DNA from: Mytilus edulis
Lineage: Eukaryota; Mollusca; Bivalvia; Mytilida; Mytilidae
Direction: 5' to 3'
DNA: 64,000 nucleotides
Assembly: GCF_963676685.1 (NCBI RefSeq)
Contig: NC_092349.1
Span: 84,208,604-84,272,603 of the forward strand
Part shown: positions 49,125 to 60,968 of the stretch, piece by piece
Position numbering within the stretch: position 1 is the stretch's first letter
Layout of the letters: each line of letters opens with the position of its first letter
The notes under the pieces: model-generated
What the model was told of the DNA's origin: nothing
The model's input: only the letters and a program-made list of their open reading frames with translations
Databases searched by the model: none
Position numbers and translations under genes: made by a program

Positions 49125-49480
49125 TTTTTGTGGGAATGAGCACTTTAAAATAAATAGTGTTTTGTATTACATTTTTCTGCGGCAAATAAGAGTTTGAAAT
49201 ATTATTAAAATAGTAAAAATATTTCCACATATAAATGGAAATATAACTATTATGATAAGAGGGACACAATCCAAATTTTAAAATTTATCTTTTTTTTTTG
49301 GTGATAATAAACATTGTTTATATATTTAATAACATTCAGTTGAGCCATATGAATACTATAGAACGGAAATCAATTTCGTGATGTAAGAGACTTACATACA
49401 GACAGACAACGGTAACATTGACTGCCCCCATTGGCTTAGCAAAAAGGACATTAACATTGTAATGACTAGTATAGATGCCA
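49125..49480 (-). repeat. R6 repeat, uninterrupted inverse copy
   Basis: Inverse counterpart of 42420-42741 plus 45031-45160 as one continuous block; it serves as a diverged empty site for the 2280-bp element. The plus frame 48778-49197 overlaps it and has no domain signature. Confidence 0.65.
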
Positions 49481-49611
49481 CCACTGGGTCGATGCCACTG
49501 CTGGTGGAGATTTATTTCCCCGAGGGTATCACTAGCCCAGTAGTCAGCACTTTTTTGTGCTGACATGAATTATCATTGATATGGTTATATTTATAAATTA
49601 CCTGTCTACAA

Positions 49612-49830
49612 AATTTTAAAATTTTTGAAACACTAAGGCTTTTCTACCTCAGGCATAGACTACCTTAGCTGTATTTGGCAAAACTTTTAGTAATTTTGGT
49701 CTTCAATGCTCTTCAACTTCATACTTCATTTGGCCTTTTAAACTTTTTTGGATTGACTCACTGATGAGTCTTTTATAGACGAAACGCGCGTCTGGCGTAT
49801 ATACAAAATTTTGTCCTGGTATCTATGATG
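49612..49830 (+). repeat. R1 repeat, near full-length copy
   Basis: The clearest R1 copy, with aaacactaaggcttttctacctcagg, cttcaacttcatacttcatttggcc, the core gacgaaacgcgcgtctggcg and cctggtatctatgatgagttt. Confidence 0.75.
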
Positions 49831-50329
49831 AGTTTATTCATTACTATAAACAAAGTATATTTGTTTTTTTTTTACTTTCAATTCTCACTTTAATAATCGG
49901 ACCAGCGGTTATTTATATATTATACAGACTCTATCAATTAATCAACTCTGTGACCGCCAAGGATAGTTAACTTGAAAATGATATCAGATAGAAAATACTC
50001 TTTATTAGAGCATTTGCATTATTCAAGCATCAGAATACGTGCACGGATCGACGTATACGGATTGAACAGATTTGTTTACAATAATGACTTCATCCCGATC
50101 TCAACAAAAATTAAATGCATTATATAATAGTTTCATGGGAACCAACTTGACTTAATTTATCCTTGCCACATATACGTGTTATACGATACGTCGATTCGGA
50201 TACGCCAGCAATGATTGATTAATTCAAACGCTCTATTCGTAGTAAATGTATGTTCAAAGTGTAAAGAAAACGCAAACCGGAAGTCTAATCTGACTTACAA
50301 TTTCGTCCAATGTCGGAATAATATCCGGA

Positions 50330-50510
50330 CGTTTTTTTCTCGTTTTTCACCTAAAATAACTCAATCTGAATAATCATATGAATGGATGACAAATGCGAAT
50401 ATGCCATGAACCTATAGGAAATAGAGGCATGATGATTAATTTATTGTGGAAAGAAGAAAAGCGACACACAAAATGAGTTCTTCTCGTTTAATAGTATAGC
50501 CAACTAAAAA
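50330..50510 (+). repeat. Third, partial copy of transferase-upstream sequence
   Basis: About 170 bp aligns by eye with 26200-26365 and 62060-62230 (cgtttttc.cc.aaa.taactcaatctgaataatcat, gcatgatgattaattta, cttctcgtttaatagtatag). No exon accompanies it. This stretch may be an interspersed repeat that predates the segmental duplication. Confidence 0.65.
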
Positions 50511-50724
50511 ATCAAATGGTCCAGGCTTTAAGTCCGACTGCTTAAGCAAAATTGAGCTAGGAAAGCAGAAAGAAAAAATGTCACGAACATAGCGATTTTT
50601 TCCTACCAATTGACTTTGTTTTTACACTCATTGTATAAGTACACCAAATGCAAAAAACCAGAGCACAGTTCCAATGTTCATAAAGGCACAGGTGGTGCAA
50701 CTCATATTTTGTCCTCACCATATG

Positions 50725-51170
50725 TCCAAACTTATGTCTACAGGGTCTAACATGCCTACCTCTAATTTTTGAATAAAAACTGACAAACATTCCACTAGGT
50801 ACAAATGATAGGTAATGGTCTAAGGTTCAATGGGCCTAAAGGCCAAGATGGGATATTTCATGGTTTGTTAATATCACCATAGCTCCAAAGATAGATATTT
50901 TATTGTTTGTCTTCAAAAGGTCCGAACTTGGGTCTAAATGTTCTAACATGCCTAACCCACATTTTTTAAGAGTGTCAAAACTTCCCTTCGTCAATACTTT
51001 TTTACCTACTAGGTGCATTTTATTGGCAATGGTCAAATGTCTTAATGGGCCAAAAGGCCCAGTTTGGACAACTGATGGTTTGTTTTAACCAAAGGTCAGA
51101 GTTTAGGTCTAAAGAGTCTAACATTCCTGCCCCTATTTTTTAAAAGTCTGTTAAATACGTTTGAATCTTA
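50725..51170 (+). repeat. Diverged tandem repeat, about 185-200 bp, nearly three units
   Basis: Blocks tctaacatgcctac and gtccgaacttgggtct-like recur near 50730, 50930 and 51100, and atgggcc.aaaggcc near 50828 and 51043. The frames at 50836-51036 and 50903-51088 run through the repeats. Confidence 0.55.
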
Positions 51171-51174
51171 TGCA

Positions 51175-52145
51175 ACCTTTGGGTTCATAGACACATCTGA
51201 AAATAGGCTCCTTTAACAGTTGGAACTGACGTGTCTTAATTTTCTAATAATCATCGTAAACTTCATAAATGTTATCCAATATATAAATAAATCTACAATA
51301 TTCGACGGCAGATTTAATTTTCATTTTAATGATTCTTCTACAAAATATCTTTAGAAGAGTCCAGGAGTCGCATGGATATAGCCGGGAACCAATCATTATA
51401 TTGTTATCCGAGAAACGCAAACACTAAACATATTTTTTCTGAAACATCCCAAAACATTCTGGTGACATGTTTTTATTGTTAACGAATAAAATATGCTTTA
51501 GTAGTATACAGTAGAGATCCCTTCTAACCTCTCTTTAAATCAGTAAGTCAAGAGAACTGTTCTGGAACATTAAGTAGTTCTCATGACACCTTTGTGGCAC
51601 CGTTAAAGTTGCTTCATTCTGAAAATGTGCGTACGTTCAACGCTTTTACAACCCTATGAAGTTACAAAAAGAAGCTTCCCATACTACATTGTAATAATTA
51701 CATTTTTAGCTAGGATCATACAAACACAAATTTTATCATTTTTTTATTCAATTCACTCTTGCACTTTATTGTGGGACCATGTGTTATAATGAATGATAAG
51801 TTTTATTGTGTAATGCAATTGCTTAAGGAATAACACGTGATGTACAGTTAGTCAATCAGAATACCGAACATCGTGAAAGATCTGATGATACGAAGACTTA
51901 AAATCATTCTTCAATTATATGTCGATTATTTATATTTGTTATGGGTAAAGAAAAAATAGATTTTCATGTCTAACCCGGGTCTCTTTTGTTGGTGAATAGG
52001 GATAAAATCGTGCAACGCCATTGAATCTAAATATCTTATAATACCACACAGACTAGGTGAATTATAGCAATATCAGTCTATTTATCTAACCTTTATAACT
52101 TTTATTTCTATAAATACAAATGTAAGATTGTTTTATTTTGCATCA
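51175..52145. other. No recognised feature
   Basis: AT-rich intergenic DNA. Confidence 0.35.
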
Positions 52146-52149
52146 ATAA

Positions 52150-52490
52150 TTTTCATTTTTCATTTTTATGCCGAGTATATTTTTAAAACGAACGATACGG
52201 TACTTTTTGTCCAACACTTTTGCTTTTTGTCTATAATTTTTTTTTTTCGACACTTTTGCTTTTTGTCCGTTTTGTTTTTTGAACGATAATTTTGCTTGTT
52301 GTCCGTTGCTTTTTTTCCGTTTTGCTTTTTGTCTGCTGATTTTCTCAACTTTCTCATCCAAGTCAAAGTTTGTTAAAGTAAACCGTTATGGGCAGCCTAT
52401 ATATTCCGACACCCAATTATTCCGACACCCAAGTAGTCCGACACCCAAATAGTCCGACGTCCAATAGTTCGACATCTTATAAGTCTGAAA
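52150..52490. repeat. Two simple irregular repeats
   Basis: 52190-52340 repeats tttgctttttgtcc-type units; 52400-52490 repeats a 16-base tagtccgacacccaaa-type unit about six times. The minus frames at 52143-52366 are lysine-rich translations of the first repeat. Confidence 0.75.
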
Positions 52491-52539
52491 TCGAAATGTA
52501 GCAAAAAAATGTACTTTTTTATATAAGAAATCTAAATAA

Positions 52540-52745
52540 ACTTTTTAAGGCTCTCCCTTGACACCATCTGCGAGTATGGTCTTAAGGAAACGATAATAGT
52601 CCGTCGGAATGGGGACGATAGATGGCTGACCCGTGTTAAGAGAGAGCAATATCTCTTGCACGTTAAAGACACCCTTGTGATTTCGAAAAAGAGTAGGCTA
52701 ATGCCGCTACAAGGCAGCACTTGCACCCGCAAAGTGGAAAGGGGT
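52540..52745 (+). repeat. Possible interspersed repeat
   Basis: A block (gacccgtgttaagagagagc..tctcttgcacgttaaagacaccctt..aatgccgctacaaggcagcac..cgcaaagtggaaaggg) that I recall from other bivalve sequences. There is only one copy in the window. Confidence 0.35.
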
Positions 52746-53464
52746 TAATATAAGTTGCAAAACTCGTTTCCCATCCACTATAAATAAATATGTTTAAACT
52801 AAGGATCTTTAAATATTAAGAATAGGACAATTGGGTTTCGTGGGAACAGGAGAATACTGAACCAGACTCAAGCTGGCAGCCACTTTTATCGGCCAATCAA
52901 GATAGCAGCCACTTTTGTCCAGCAGCCAATTTTGATGATATGTCTAAAAACCCAAAAACTGCATGAGACCCAAACGTTCATTCTTAGTTAAATGCAATTT
53001 ATCAGCGGAAATCGACAATTTCACGGCTTGTACTGTTTTTAAAAGCATTTCATTCCGTTTTAAATATGTATGTGTAGCTAGAGGTCTGTTCGTTATTATA
53101 TATTCTAAAATTGATATTCAATATACAACAGGCTGTTAGCAGTCGATTCAATATTCAAATTTAGTTGAAAATCATTAAAAAGCATACGTCGTTTTATAAC
53201 CCTTTCAAGCTGTTGTAAATTCATATATAACGTGCATATTTGTCTTTATGTATGTAATAACGATTTTTATCAATAAAACGGCACGAAAGATTCAAAAAGA
53301 TGTAATACAATATACAATATATCAAACAAAACCAAAAAAAACATCACTCCAGAAACATTTAAAAATATAGATAAAAAGTATTTATGGAAAGCCAGAAAAA
53401 AAAAGAATTGTATACTGAAGACCTACCGGAGACTGCTTAAATCACGTTGTGATGGGTCACCCAC

Positions 53465-54300
53465 TGGCGAATTTAACCCTCTGTTGTGGCCAGACGGGCC
53501 CGGATCCCAGAGAAATATTTGAGTTCGGGCAATAGCCTGGGTCAATACCTTTGAAATAAGTTAGGTCCGGTTCGGAACTTTGCCGTGTGGATTTGCCGAA
53601 AAGTACCGAATGTGTGCACGTAGTTGGCATGGAAAACACGTAAATGGGCGACTTTAAACCTCTGTGGTGGCCAGACGGGCCCGGGTCCCAGAAAAATATG
53701 AAGTGCCGAATAGCCTAGGTCAATACCTTTGAAATGAGATTTGTCATGTTCGGAACTTTGCCGTAAAAATATGCCGAGGAGTACCGAATGTGTGGTAAAT
53801 ATAAAAAAAAATCACTATAAGGGCAACTCTGAACCTCTGTAGTGGCTAGACGGGCCCGGATCTCAGAAAAATATTTGAGTCGGGAATAGCCTGGGCCAAT
53901 ACCTTTGAAATAAGCTTGGTCCGGTTAGAAACTTTGCCGTAGAGATATGCCGAAGAGTACCAAATATGTGGTAAATATAAAAAAAAATCGCTATAAGGGC
54001 AACTTTGAGCCTCTGTAGTGGCCAGACGGGACGGGATCCCAGAAAAATATTTGAGTGGGGAATAGCCTGGGCCAATACCTTTGAAATGAGCTTGGTCCGG
54101 TTCGGAACTTTGCCGTAGAGATATGCCGAGGAGTACCGAATGTGTGGTAAATATGTAAAATTCGATATAAGGGCAATTTTGAATCTCTGTGGTTGCCAGA
54201 CGGGCCCGGATCCCAGAAAAGTATTTGAGTGGGAAATAGCCTGGGTGAATACCTTTGAAATGAGCTCGATCCGGTTCGGAACTTTGCCGTGTGGATTTTG
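53465..54300 (+). repeat. About 176-bp tandem repeat, five units
   Basis: Units with gtggccagacgggcccggatcccag, aatagcctgggtcaatacctttgaaat and cggttcggaactttgccgt begin at about 53465, 53650, 53827, 54005 and 54180. The units differ by 5-15 percent by eye. The three minus frames here are repeat translations. Confidence 0.9.
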
Positions 54301-54368
54301 TTATTCTCTCATGTAATGCTAGTTTGGATGCATTTAATTTTCTCGAGTGAGTTTACAACGAAGTCAGC

Positions 54369-54514
54369 AACCATTTGATTTTCTGGGCGGGGGACTATGG
54401 ATTTTGTTTCCGAACTACAAGTCGAAAGCATTTTTTTTCTTTCAATTTTAGCATTACATATAGTGGCAGCTGAGGGTGAAAACATCCATAGCTCCCCCTC
54501 AGAAAATCTAATTT
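54369..54514. repeat. Short foldback, about 145 bp
   Basis: aaccatttgattttctgggcggggg is the imperfect inverse of ccccctcagaaaatctaattt. The end sequence is reminiscent of the TTA MITE family but differs in the first bases. Confidence 0.5.
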
Positions 54515-54860
54515 CAATTTGGATAATTTTTTTAATGTTCTTTTTTGGAGATTGTCTTTAGTCACTTTGTTTTACTTGATTTTGGTACATTTTTATTTTG
54601 AAATCTGAAATTAATATTTAGATGGTCGAAACCCGGTGGGTATGGGTCGAGGTACCCGGAGGTTTGGTACGGACCCGTTCTGTTACAGGTAAAAAGGATT
54701 GGCAAAAGTTAAGAACTATCAAAAACAGAACTACTCAAAAAGCTACAAATGGAATTGTGCTGAAAATAGAAATTGACCTGTATTTCTGATAGTGCTAAAT
54801 CATTGAACAAGATTGAAAAACATCATTTGTTCTAATCTCAACTTTTCATCGATTTTAATA

Positions 54861-54975
54861 TTGTATTCGACCTTTTAACACCACACCGTAGTGAAGCTTT
54901 CATTCATGCAATCGGCAACAAATGTACACATTGCATATCTATAGCACCGTTAAGGGTTAAAAGGTCGAATACAAT
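54861..54975. repeat. Short foldback, 115 bp
   Basis: ttgtattcgaccttttaac and its inverse gttaaaaggtcgaatacaa lie 77 bp apart. It adjoins the left edge of segmental-duplication copy B. Confidence 0.7.
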
Positions 54976-54993
54976 GTATACATACACAATTAC

Positions 54994-55063
54994 ACAACTT
55001 AGTAAATATAGTGCCGATGTGGCATCTGTGTTCTATGGACACATTCTTGTGTCCACATGTTTT
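54994..55063 (+). repeat. Segmental duplication, copy B, left part
   Basis: Matches 25314-25383 (cttagtaaatatagtgcc..cattcttgtgtccacatgtttt), including the unusual R3 deletion joint. It is separated from the rest of copy B by the LTR element. Confidence 0.75.
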
Positions 55064-55288
55064 TATTGTGTTGATGTTTTTTTTTATGTCGAATACTTTT
55101 TCAATTGGATGTCATTCTAACATCCTGATATTGAATATTCTATTTGTAATAAGATAATTTAAAGTGACCGCTGATATTTACTTTTCCCTTTATACATAAA
55201 AGTTGATAAATAACTGTAACAAATGACCATACATAAATTAATCAATAATCTATATGAAACAAATAAATTGCAAAATTCTAATACAATA
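55064..55288 (-). repeat. 3' LTR, 225 bp
   Basis: Bounded by the short inverted ends tattgt/acaata. The outer boundary is fixed by the empty site in copy A. The 119 bp nearest the polypurine tract match 60850-60968. Confidence 0.8.
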
Positions 55289-56308
55289 ATCGCTCTCCCT
55301 TTGAAAAAGAGATTGTCCCATCAATCTGAACAATAAATAATATAAAACACAAATAAAATAAACAGATACATAAATAGATATATACTTTTTTTTTTCTTTC
55401 TTATTTTTCTCTTTTTCTTCAAGAATGAGAATACGATAGATAAAACAATGGCATATTTAACACACAATACAAATATAATAATGAATAATAAAATTTGATG
55501 ATTTAAAGACCTTTTACACATGTGCATGTAATAAATTATTTTGATCAAATAACATTAAAACAACCGCAGTTTCGGGTTGTTAATGGTCTCTTGTCAAGAA
55601 TATTAATAACGTTATTTTTTCCCTCTTGTTATAAAGCAAGGAACATAGTTCTTTATATAAAATAGTGCCAATGGTGCAAACCATCTAAATTTATTTCAAA
55701 ATCGATGCATTTATCACAATGGCACCTAGCTAATACTTTAATTTATACTTTAGCAAGCAATTCGCGTTCCTATACGCGCTTGAATTTATTTGAAGCGATT
55801 TGGGGATTATGTAACATTATAAGGGGTAGCTGTCTTGTATTTTTCATACTTTTCTAATATTTTTAAGATTAAAATTTTTTTTAAAAGTCTATATATTACA
55901 AGTAAATATAATTCAACATTATAACTGGAAAGTTAAGGATTCGGTATAAACGATTGGAAATTGTTTATAGATATATATAAAAACGAAACAATATCATAAC
56001 TTTTATTAGATATTCTTTTTCTGTATTTTTTTAAACAACATTGTACCAAATTTAAAGGAATTGTATTTCAACAAATAACTGATGGCTGGTATGAGCAATA
56101 TCAAAATTGATTATTACACAACTTATACCAAACCTCATTAGGTGAAAATAGGTTTAGGTTTTTTTTTTTTTTAAATCCTGATACTCAAAGAAACTTTCTT
56201 TTTCTTTTAAAATTAAAGCAGGTGGTAACGAAGGATAAGCATTTGTCGTAGGACTATTTGTTTGATTTAAAGAATTAACATTTGAATTACTCTTATCTAA
56301 ATTATTAA

Positions 56309-56870
56309 GGTGGCTCCTGGGTACAAAAATGTCAGCAAAAAATTAAACCTTTATTTTTTCATTATAAGTTTTATTTATTACACTATTAGTTATTACTTTA
56401 TGATATGGTAAAAAAATTAACCCATAAAATTGATTCGGTTTGGCCCCAGATGACTTAAAATATTTAAATCATTGAAAAAGCTCCAAATTATCTCCCGTTG
56501 GTGCAAAAATGCCATTTTTTGGCATTAAATTTGAAATATCCTTTTTAATTCATCGGTGACCTATATTTTTTTATTATTGTTTTCAAATAAGCTGTACATA
56601 AACTAAATAATTGTAAAATTTAAGCGATTTCTGTAATTAGATAATTTTTTTATTTCGATATTACATCTATTTCTCCTATTAGTTCAACAGAAAAAAAGGA
56701 CATGAGAAAAAATGTATGCTTCTTCCAGAGGCAGATTGTGAGCTTAAATGAACGGTGACCCCATCTTTTTATTTCATTTTTCTTTTAAGTATATGATAAA
56801 GTTAATTTAGAAAAAAATATAGCGAAATCCTATATTAGAAAAAAAAATTGATTTATACCCAAGAGCCCCC
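56309..56870. mobile_element. TTAA MITE, 562 bp, nested in the LTR element
   Basis: Ends ggtggctcctgggta and its near-inverse tacccaagagccccc, with TTAA directly outside (56305-56308 and 56871-56874). The interior is AT-rich without coding capacity. The end sequence differs from the 275-bp family (ggtggtacc), so it is a separate piggyBac-like family sharing the first bases ggtgg. Confidence 0.82.
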
Positions 56871-57094
56871 TTAACTGGGAATTTGATATCATGATGTAAC
56901 AATATAATGTAAACAGAGAACGGGTGTTTAAGTATTGACCGTAATGCGCATGCCTGAAAAATGTTTAATTTAACAATTTCAAGTACCCGAATAGATTGAA
57001 GGGTGTTTTTATTTTTAATCGTAAAATTTGGATACGAAACATGTAATTTTGGATTTATGTAATTTTCAACGGATAAATTGTCAATAATAGCTAG

Positions 57095-59283
57095 TTATTG
57101 AATATCCCAATAATTTTGACATAAAGGCATCGAGAGAAGTGGAATGCAAACACAATCAAAACCGGTTGTTATTTCTAAACATAATGTAGTATGCATATTC
57201 GTACGTTTAAAAGATTTAATCACCAAAATTATCATCAATGTGAGGGAAATAAAGGAAAACGTAAAAATGGCATGATCCCAAGTTATGTTTGAATTTAATA
57301 TATTTATCCAAGTAGTGGGTGTCTGAGTTGGAGTTGGAGATTTAAATTTAAAATTTGGAAGTGTTGTAGCAGATATTTGAACTAGTTGATACATGGCAAC
57401 TGCAGCTGCAATAACTTTGAATGTATAGAACATCCAAATAAGAACAATTGTGTTTAAGGAAGAAAGGATGATTGAAACTAACGACAAAATATCATTTTTA
57501 GTCGGCCATTTATCAAAGTTTAGATCAATCTGTCCATCAACCATTGAATCAGCTAAAGTGGAATACATGTATATAGTTTTTTTTTTTAACTCTTGTGACT
57601 AATGTTTTTGAGATTGAAATGATAATTTTCATCTTTAGCAAAAATATGCTTCATCTTATTTTCATATATATCAAACTTTGGTAATGAAATAGATACTGGA
57701 TTGTTAAAAGTTGTGTTCGCAAGAATTTTTGAAAGTTTTGCATCATCGAAAAAATGTTGTAAAATTGTTAAATTTACAGGATGTAATTTAGTAAAGTTAT
57801 ACGTTTCATTTTTACAAAGTGCTATTTTTGTTGTAAAGTGTGAATTATTTGATTTTAAGATACAGTAACAAGGAATTTTGAAAATACAGAATCAACCTTA
57901 CATGTAACTGTTAAATTTTTGTTATTGCATTTCAAATGTAGTTTATCAAATTTATACACCAAAACCGAATCATCTGAAATTTGTTCAATATGTGAAGAAA
58001 TAGAATTTGGAATAAATTTAAAGTTACAGAATTGTTTATTTTTCTGTTTATTTTTATTGAAGATATGAAAAGCTCATTCTGTGGTATTGTATGATTGAAA
58101 TAAAGGATTAAAATTACAATGTTTTTGATTAAAACCTTTACAAGTCATGCATTTATTTGTTCAAAGTTAAGAGCAGTAAAATGTTTTCGATTATTTGTCA
58201 TTAAAATATATTCTGGTAGATCATAAAATTGAGTTGCATGAAGTGAATTATTGGTAACTCGAACAGGAAATGATTTGATTTTATATGTTTGAAATGTTTT
58301 TCCATGAGTTGTAAGTGGAAATTGGACAGCTAAATACAACTTTGAATTATTCATAAAAACAACAAATTGAGCATTATTATAATAATAATGAGGACTTGGA
58401 GTTAAAATTTTATATCCTGTATAATTTACATTTAAAATATTTTGAATATCGTTTACCGTTTGTTGAATTACTTGTGGTTTAAGAAGTAGAGGTGATAATT
58501 TTCCTTCTACTAAATTTATAATAGAAATTTTCAAGTCAGTAACATAATTCTGTAGCGTACTAACATCTTGACTTTGATCTGTTATTATTTGAAAATATGA
58601 GGTAAAATGTTGTTCAAAGTTTTGTTTATCTCTTTTTATTTGATTGTTTAAAAACATTAGAGCATTATGATTTCGTTGTATACCACTTATTGCATTGTCT
58701 AGCCTTGCTTCAGTTTGTGAAACAAAAGATGTTAAACTACCCCCGTATTGTGTTAATGCTTTTGCAATTTTGTTGTTTTCGGACGTTACGTATTTATATG
58801 GGTTACAAGTTTATTTATGTCATCAGTGGAAACAAGTCCGAACAATCCGCCAAAAATTCTGCCTACAAAAGACAAAATGACACGCTTTGATTTAGCATAT
58901 AATGTTAAGTTTAGCTTTGGAATTAGTTTATCAATCAATGTTTGTGTCTCCTTTATTTAAGAATTCACATTAGTTCTCGCATTTACTTCTGCGATTTTCT
59001 TGTTATATGATTGACATTGATAATTCGTAGGATGTTCACATCTGTTTACTAACATGGATTGTACTTTTAAATATGTTTGAATTTCATAAATATGTGTCCA
59101 ATAATCTGTTGCAAAATCAATATCGGATTGTTCTTGAAAAACTACTTCGTAGTTTATTCTCTGTTCGTCTGCTTTTGACGTTGACAAAAGTAAGGCAAAA
59201 AGCAAAATTGGCAAAGTCACAAATCTAAATCTTGACATGCCTACAATATAAGAAAAAGAAATTAATTTGTTACTGATGATCAA
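57095..59283 (-). pseudogene. Envelope-like glycoprotein gene of the LTR element, broken
   Basis: It follows integrase on the minus strand. The first frame (59283-58957) has a hydrophobic signal peptide, best started at the second Met near 59238, and ends at a stop (58957-58959). The frame continues past it through a basic pair (about 58885) and a Gly/Phe-rich hydrophobic stretch (to about 58811), which looks like a cleavage site and fusion peptide. A second open part (58657-58145) is rich in potential N-glycosylation sites. 58143-57580 is a Cys-containing segment split by stops and a frameshift. The last part (57568-57095) has two or three hydrophobic segments, one probably the membrane anchor. 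This layout is that of retroviral or errantivirus-like envelopes, but I cannot name the family. The gene is not functional as read. Confidence 0.65.
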
Positions 59284-59342
59284 AAGATTGGGAATAAATG
59301 TGTTTTCAGTGATCTAAATAAGGGACAATTTTTGATATAGGA

Positions 59343-60833
59343 TTAATCAAGTGGAATGTGTTTGTCAATTGCTTGCCACGCTAATGGTATAGTCAAATGC
59401 TTATTTATATTTCTTCTTTGATCACCGACTTTGAAATTTGGTGCTCTATATATAGTTGATTTATCATAGTATGTTTTACTTTTAAGTTGAGCATCTTCTA
59501 AATTAGTTTCAGCAAGATCTTGAATAATTTTAATTCTATTTATTAATTGATCAATGTATTTTTCTGGAGATTGGGCAATTAATTCTTCCGGAATTAAAGC
59601 TGTGTCTATTGGTAAAGGCATTTATCTTCCAAATATCATATGATAAGTAGAAAACCCGGTAGATTGAGTACTAGGACTCATCCTAAATGCCATCATGATA
59701 CTAGGTAAAACTTCGGGCCATTTTGTTTGTTGTTCAGAACAATACGCTCGCAATGATTGAGCCAATGTAGAATTAGTTCGTTCACATGTAACATTGCTTT
59801 GCGGGAGATACGAACTTGTCATATGCTGTGTTACGTTGAACATTTTGCATAGAATATTGACAAGTTTGCTTAGATTGCTTGCATGTTTATCAGAAACCAA
59901 ATAACGACAAGCTTCATATCTAGTGAAAATTTCAGAATATAAGATGTTTGCATTTTCTTCGGCTTCTTGAGACCTCATTGGAAAAGCTTCACACCAATGT
60001 GAGAAAGAATCTGTTATTAACAAGATGTATTTATATTTTTCTTTTGAAGTTGGCAACCCCCCTTATACGTCCATGTGAAGTCGTACAAAAGGTCCTTGAA
60101 CTGGCAATGATTTTCAAGGTGCCTTTTTAGCAGAACTGTCTTTTTTCACAGTTTGACAAATTTGACAACTAGTGACATAATCATAAACATTTTGATACAT
60201 TTTTGGCCAAAAATATCTTTGTTTAAAGTGTTCATAAGTTCTTTGAACTCCTAAATGTGAACCACCTGCTTTTTGATCGTGGAATGATAATAAAATATCA
60301 TTGCGTAATGGATGTGGAATTGCTACTTGCTTTATCAATTGATGTTTTGATGTCCTAGTTTTTGTACGGGGCTGAAAGAAATGATACAAAGTATCATTTA
60401 GAAGCTCATATTGACTAATTTCATACGGTATAGCTTGTGCTCTTTTCTTACCATCTGGTAAAGTACCGTTTTGTAAGAAGGTGATTATTGGTCCAAAATA
60501 GGGGCATTGCTTTTGTAAAGATGAAATATCTTGTAAAGAAAAGATTGGAATTTCTTTTACAGAATTAGTAATTTGTTCTAAAGTTTCTCCTGGATGAATG
60601 AAAGTAATTTCGGTTAAAACTTTGGTTGTTTTTGATTGTTTTCCATAATCGCGTCTGGAAAGGGCATCACAGTGTTGGTTTCGCGATCCCAAACGATGTA
60701 TAACGTCAAATTTGTATTCCTGTAGTTTTAACGCCCATCTTATTAATCTTGAATTGGTGTGTTTAATAGTTTGTAACCAAGTCAAAGCTTCATGGTATGT
60801 GTAAAGGGTAAATTTGTTAGTAGCAAGATACAC
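59343..60833 (-). pseudogene. pol 3' part: RNase H end, integrase zinc finger, core and tail
   Basis: One minus frame runs from 60833 to 59343, broken by stops at 60114-60116, 60063-60065 and 59622-59624. It opens in the RNase H domain (FTLYTYHEAL, where the usual Asp of TDHEAL is Tyr; NSRLIRWALKLQEY; CDALSR). The H2C2 zinc finger follows (HLG..YFWPKM..CQIC, about 60290-60160). The integrase core shows the first Asp at 60069-60071 (LHMD), the second in LVSD and Glu in CERTN, so all three catalytic positions are present. A C-terminal tail ends at 59343. The order RNase H then integrase is that of Ty3/gypsy elements. The upstream RT has been deleted. Confidence 0.88.
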
Positions 60834-60849
60834 GTGAAAATATGCGATT

Positions 60850-60968
60850 GCTGATATTTACTTTTCCCTTTATACATAAAAGTCGATAAATAACTGTAAC
60901 AAATGACCATACATAAATTAGTCAATAATCTATATGAAACAAATAAATTGCAAAACTCTAATACAATA
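60850..60968 (-). repeat. Truncated 5' LTR, 119 bp
   Basis: Matches 55170-55288 with three differences. The remainder of the LTR and the 5' coding region have been removed by deletion, with the breakpoint at about 60849. Confidence 0.8.

Larger units (their letters stand above)
55064..60968 (-). mobile_element. Ty3/gypsy-like LTR element with env-like gene, internally deleted, 5905 bp
   Basis: A 225-bp LTR (55064-55288, ends tattgt..acaata) forms the 3' end on the minus strand. A polypurine tract caaagggagagcga lies immediately upstream (about 55290-55303). The 5' end keeps only the first 119 bp of the other LTR (60850-60968, 3 differences), which is then joined directly to the RNase H region, so gag, protease and most of RT have been deleted. 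TTTT lies on both sides (55060-55063 and 60969-60972) and copy A has a single TTTT at 25380-25383. Gene order on the minus strand is RNase H, integrase, envelope-like. A TTAA MITE is nested at 56309-56870. Confidence 0.88.

Noticed and set aside
48778..49197. 139-codon plus-strand frame
   Set aside because: AT-rich, with no domain, and its end lies in the inverse R6 repeat.
55304..56300. Possible extra coding region between the polypurine tract and the nested MITE
   Set aside because: The sequence is AT-rich with stops in all frames; it is best read as the untranslated 3' region of the LTR element.
58690..58890. Plus-strand frames opposite the env-like gene
   Set aside because: They are antisense shadows of the minus-strand element.
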